NCBI GenBank assembly: GCA_021851325.1
Contig: JAJZDZ010000004.1
Coordinates: forward strand, 1 to 64,000
Reading direction: 5' to 3'
Length of the DNA stretch: 64,000 nucleotides
Origin: Pseudomonadota bacterium
GTDB taxonomy: Bacteria > Pseudomonadota > Alphaproteobacteria > Micropepsales > Micropepsaceae
Position numbers and translations under genes: made by a program. The notes beneath the pieces are model-generated. The model saw nothing but the letters and a program-made list of their open reading frames with translations. It made no database searches and was not told where the DNA came from. Every line of letters begins with the position of its first letter. Position 1 is the stretch's first letter. This document shows, one piece after another, positions 61,499-64,000 of the stretch.

Positions 61499-62356
61499 AT
61501 GTTTGTCGAAGTCGAGGGCGCACGCCTGTTTTTTGATGTGGTCGGCGCAAAATTCATCCTCGATGGTCCAACCATGCGCGAAAAGCCCACCCTGATCGTC
61601 ATGCATGGCGGTCCCGGCTTTGACCATTCGACCCTGCGGCCATTCTTCGATCGCTTCAGCGATACCCACCAGCTCATTTATATCGACCACCGTGGCAACG
61701 GTCGTTCGACCGGGGCGCCCCAGTCGTGGAATCTGGTACAGTGGGGGCGGGACGTTAAGCTTCTCTGCGATGCACTCGGCATCGACAAGCCAAGGGTTTA
61801 CGGAAATTCCTTCGGCGGCATGGTGGCGATGTCATATGCCGCCCAGTTTCCGCACCATCCTGATAAGCTCGTGCTGTCCTCCACCGCTGCGCGCCTGCAT
61901 CTGGAAACCACCTATCGCCTTTTGGAAGAGCGCGGCGGGCCAGAGGCCCGCCAGATCGCCGTGAAGTTCTGGACCCAGACCGATGCACAGGCGATGGACG
62001 ATTACGTGCGGGTCTGTTTGCCGCTTTATAATCCCGGTCCGCCCAACCCGCAGGTTGCAGAAGGCTGGGCCCGGGCGATCCGTCGCCCCGAAGTATCGGC
62101 CCACTTCATCCTGGGTGAAATGCGGACCATGGACCTGCGCCGTGGCCTGCCCGGGTTTGGTTGCCCAACCCTGGTTCTGGCCGGCGGCTATGACCCCATC
62201 ACACCACCGGTTTGCAGCACGGAGATCGCGGAGCTGATACCAGGCGGGCTGAGCCAGCTTCACATACTCAAGGAAGCAGGTCATGGCATCCACCGTGACT
62301 GTCCCCAGGAGGCGGAGCGTATTCTGCGCAGCTTTCTGGAAGGCTCTGGCTTATGA
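61499..62356 (+). CDS. Alpha/beta hydrolase, proline-iminopeptidase-like
   Basis: A 285-residue alpha/beta hydrolase. The oxyanion region is MHGGPGFDHS near residue 36, the nucleophile is in GNSFGGMVA near residue 105, an aspartate acid is in the GGYDPIT region, and the histidine is in EAGHGIHRD. HRGNGRS is typical of the family. This subgroup includes proline iminopeptidases and lactonase-like enzymes, so the substrate is open. Its stop overlaps the start of an MFS transporter, which suggests uptake and cleavage of one compound. Confidence 0.88.
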   Translation: MFVEVEGARLFFDVVGAKFILDGPTMREKPTLIVMHGGPGFDHSTLRPFFDRFSDTHQLIYIDHRGNGRSTGAPQSWNLVQWGRDVKLLCDALGIDKPRVYGNSFGGMVAMSYAAQFPHHPDKLVLSSTAARLHLETTYRLLEERGGPEARQIAVKFWTQTDAQAMDDYVRVCLPLYNPGPPNPQVAEGWARAIRRPEVSAHFILGEMRTMDLRRGLPGFGCPTLVLAGGYDPITPPVCSTEIAELIPGGLSQLHILKEAGHGIHRDCPQEAERILRSFLEGSGL

Positions 62357-63624
62357 GCAAGAGCGGCACCGCGCCGCTCAAGCGTCATGTCGCGGCCGTC
62401 GTAGCTGGCAATGCGCTCGAATTCTACGATTTCCTGACTTATTCCTTTTTCGCCATCTATATCGGCGACACCTTTTTTCCCGCCAAGGATCCAGTAACCA
62501 GCCTGCTTGCCTCACTCGCCACCTTCGGCGCCGGGTTTGCAACCCGCCCGCTCGGCGGGGTCGTACTTGGCATGCTGGGCGACCGGATCGGGCGCAAGCC
62601 GGCCATGTACCTGTCCTTTACCTTGATGGGGCTTGGCATGCTGGGCGTTACGCTGACCCCGTCTTATGCCGCCATCGGCGTGGCCGCACCGGTCCTTCTG
62701 ATCACCTTCCGCCTGATCCAGGGATTTGCCCTGGGCGGAGAGGTAGGGCCGACGACGGCGTTTCTGATCGAGGCACCTCCACCATCACAGCGAGGCTTCT
62801 ACGGCTCGCTGCAGTCGGCGTCGCAATATGTGGCAACGCTCGTGGCAGGCGGTGTCGGCACCTTGCTGGCAGCGCTTCTCACCCACACCCAACTGGCTAC
62901 CTGGGGCTGGCGCGTCGCCTTCCTGGCCGGAGCTGCCATCATTCCGTTTGGTCTGATGGTACGGCGCTCGCTGCCAGAGACGCTTGACGGCACGGTCTCC
63001 TTGCCCTCCCAGGCCTTACGCCAGCATTGGACCACGGTCGTATTCGGCCTGATGCTGATGGCAGGAGCCACGATTGCCACTTACGTAATCCTGTCCTTGA
63101 CGACCTATGCCCAGGCAACCTTGCACATGCAGGCACAATGGAGCTTTGCCGCCACCGTGGCCATCGGGCTGGGCGGTGTCAGCGGCGCCCCCTTTGGCGG
63201 ATATGTTTCAGATCGCAAGGGACGCAAGCCGGTGATGCTGGTGAGCAATGGCCTGCTCATGCTCTCTACCATCCCGGTCTACTTTGCGCTCTCCCAGCTG
63301 CGTTCCGGCCTGGTTCTGGTCCTCGCCAGCTTTTATCTGACCTTCTTGCTGGCGATGAATGCCGGGGTCGGGATCATGGCGTTGTGCGAACTGCTACCTC
63401 CCAAGGTGCGTTCGGGGGCAATGTCGACCATCTATGCGCTGGCCATTGCGGTATTCGGCGGCAGTGCCCAGTTCATCGTCGTATGGCTCACCAATCGGCT
63501 CCATGACCCCATGGCTCCCGCCTACTACATGGCTGCGGCCCTGGCCATCAGTTTCATCGCCATCGCGGCCCTGCACGAGTCGGCGCCAATCCGGTTGGCG
63601 CAATCGCGTTCGCCGCGCAGCTGA
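62353..63624 (+). CDS. MFS transporter, metabolite:H+ symporter (MHS) type
   Basis: A 423-residue major facilitator with about 12 segments. GNALEFYDFLTYSFFAIYIG in helix 1, GDRIGRKPAMY in loop 2-3 and GFALGGEVGPTTAFLIE in helix 4-5 are the signatures of the MHS subfamily (citrate, ketoglutarate, proline/betaine, shikimate). The substrate is unknown but may be the hydrolase substrate or product. Start overlaps the hydrolase stop (ATGA). Confidence 0.92.
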   Translation: MSKSGTAPLKRHVAAVVAGNALEFYDFLTYSFFAIYIGDTFFPAKDPVTSLLASLATFGAGFATRPLGGVVLGMLGDRIGRKPAMYLSFTLMGLGMLGVTLTPSYAAIGVAAPVLLITFRLIQGFALGGEVGPTTAFLIEAPPPSQRGFYGSLQSASQYVATLVAGGVGTLLAALLTHTQLATWGWRVAFLAGAAIIPFGLMVRRSLPETLDGTVSLPSQALRQHWTTVVFGLMLMAGATIATYVILSLTTYAQATLHMQAQWSFAATVAIGLGGVSGAPFGGYVSDRKGRKPVMLVSNGLLMLSTIPVYFALSQLRSGLVLVLASFYLTFLLAMNAGVGIMALCELLPPKVRSGAMSTIYALAIAVFGGSAQFIVVWLTNRLHDPMAPAYYMAAALAISFIAIAALHESAPIRLAQSRSPRS

Positions 63625-63723
63625 ACAGAGCTAGCGGCAGCCTGTCACCTTGATCCAGAAGGCTGTGGATTGACGCTCAGGCTGACAGCTGCCTTCATAG
63701 ACAACATCGTAATATAGGTCCTC

Positions 63724-64000
63724 ATGATGAACGAAGCCACGCCGCGCGTCGAAGACGCCATCCAGTCCCGCAAATCCATTCGCGCCTTCCTGCCCGACCC
63801 GGTCCCACGGCAGCAGCTGGAACATATATTACGGGTGGCATTGCGTGCTCCGTCCGGTGGCAATCTGCAGCCGTGGCGGCTCTACGCGCTGACCGGTGCC
63901 GCCCGTGACCGGCTCGTCGCCGCGGTTCGCGAATATCGCAAAACTTCTCCCATGGGCGATGCTCCGGAATATCCCGTCTATCCGCCGCATCTGAACGAGC
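63724..64000 (+). CDS. Nitroreductase-family protein, 5-prime part only
   Basis: The first 92 codons are in the window and the gene runs off the edge. QSRKSIRAFLPDPVP gives the FMN-phosphate contact and RAPSGGNLQPWRLY the second FMN region, both typical of the NfsB/FRP family. ATG 63724 and 63727 are both possible; AGG is a short distance upstream. It is a different branch from the longer nitroreductase at 2693, with no N-terminal extension. Function and full length cannot be judged from this part. Confidence 0.88.
   Translation, partial: MMNEATPRVEDAIQSRKSIRAFLPDPVPRQQLEHILRVALRAPSGGNLQPWRLYALTGAARDRLVAAVREYRKTSPMGDAPEYPVYPPHLNE

Noticed and set aside
63633-63693. Inverted repeat ggcagcctgtca/tgacagctgcc after the MFS gene as terminator
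   Set aside because: Arms are imperfect, the loop is about 35 bases, and there is no T-run.
1-64000. CRISPR array, tRNA, rRNA, intact insertion sequence
   Set aside because: None recognised on either strand by eye; a tRNA or covariance-model search would be needed to be sure.

Overview
The window looks like chromosomal DNA of an aerobic alphaproteobacterium. The main reasons are the DUF2849-cysI-DUF934 sulfite-reduction module with a separate siroheme methyltransferase, a DUF1289 protein, a classic two-domain GlnE, a divergent speD/speE pair, and dense, moderately GC-rich coding with many ATGA-type overlaps. The order cannot be fixed from sequence reading alone. No rRNA, tRNA, CRISPR array, prophage or intact insertion sequence was recognised. 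Coding starts are chosen from ribosome-binding sites and family alignment from memory, so several are provisional.

Layout. 1-607: no supported gene. 608-7713 (minus): a six-gene catabolic operon read acyl-CoA dehydrogenase, SCP2-type thiolase, CaiC-like acyl-CoA ligase, FMN nitroreductase, 2[4Fe-4S] ferredoxin, thiamine-diphosphate enzyme, with a 13-bp palindrome upstream as a candidate operator. 8646-16219: an orphan three-PAS histidine kinase, a Tat-exported L,D-transpeptidase, an SDR, a FAD amine/amino-acid oxidase-like protein and a cytosolic GH15 glucosidase. 16952-27752: a large secreted Asp-box beta-propeller protein with a strong terminator, a YcbB-like L,D-transpeptidase, FtsH, a repeat-containing exported protein, an ornithine-cyclodeaminase-family enzyme, a DUF2914 membrane protein and a small exported protein. 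27752-30645: an Hpt protein, mobA, fdhD and a Rieske oxygenase. 31287-36798: a glycerate-kinase-like P-loop kinase, a 2,5-dioxovalerate-type aldehyde dehydrogenase, an SDR, dusA and a TauE/SafE exporter. 36896-43606: a phosphohexomutase, SUMT, a YdcF protein, DUF1289, two VOC proteins and a paired acyl-CoA dehydrogenase set. 44075-49096: pepN, speD, speE and a hotdog thioesterase. 49271-61427: an NMT1/SsuA-like lipoprotein, an APC permease, a TPR membrane protein, the sulfite reductase module, glnE, and an ATPase/permease pair that may be the rest of the transporter whose binding protein lies 9.5 kb upstream. 61499-64000: an alpha/beta hydrolase-MFS pair and the start of a second nitroreductase.

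How the genes work together. Sulfur: SUMT makes the siroheme precursor needed by CysI; both upstream regions carry nearly the same 17-bp AT-rich element, which suggests co-regulation, and a sulfite-exporter-family permease is nearby. Acyl-CoA metabolism: two separate beta-oxidation-like clusters (608-7713 and 40430-43606) suggest degradation of unusual acyl substrates. The first is the best candidate for an undescribed system, because a ThDP lyase-like enzyme, a dicluster ferredoxin and an FMN protein are translationally linked to a ligase/dehydrogenase/thiolase set. Polyamines: SpeD and SpeE form the aminopropyl pathway from a shared 316-bp intergenic region.
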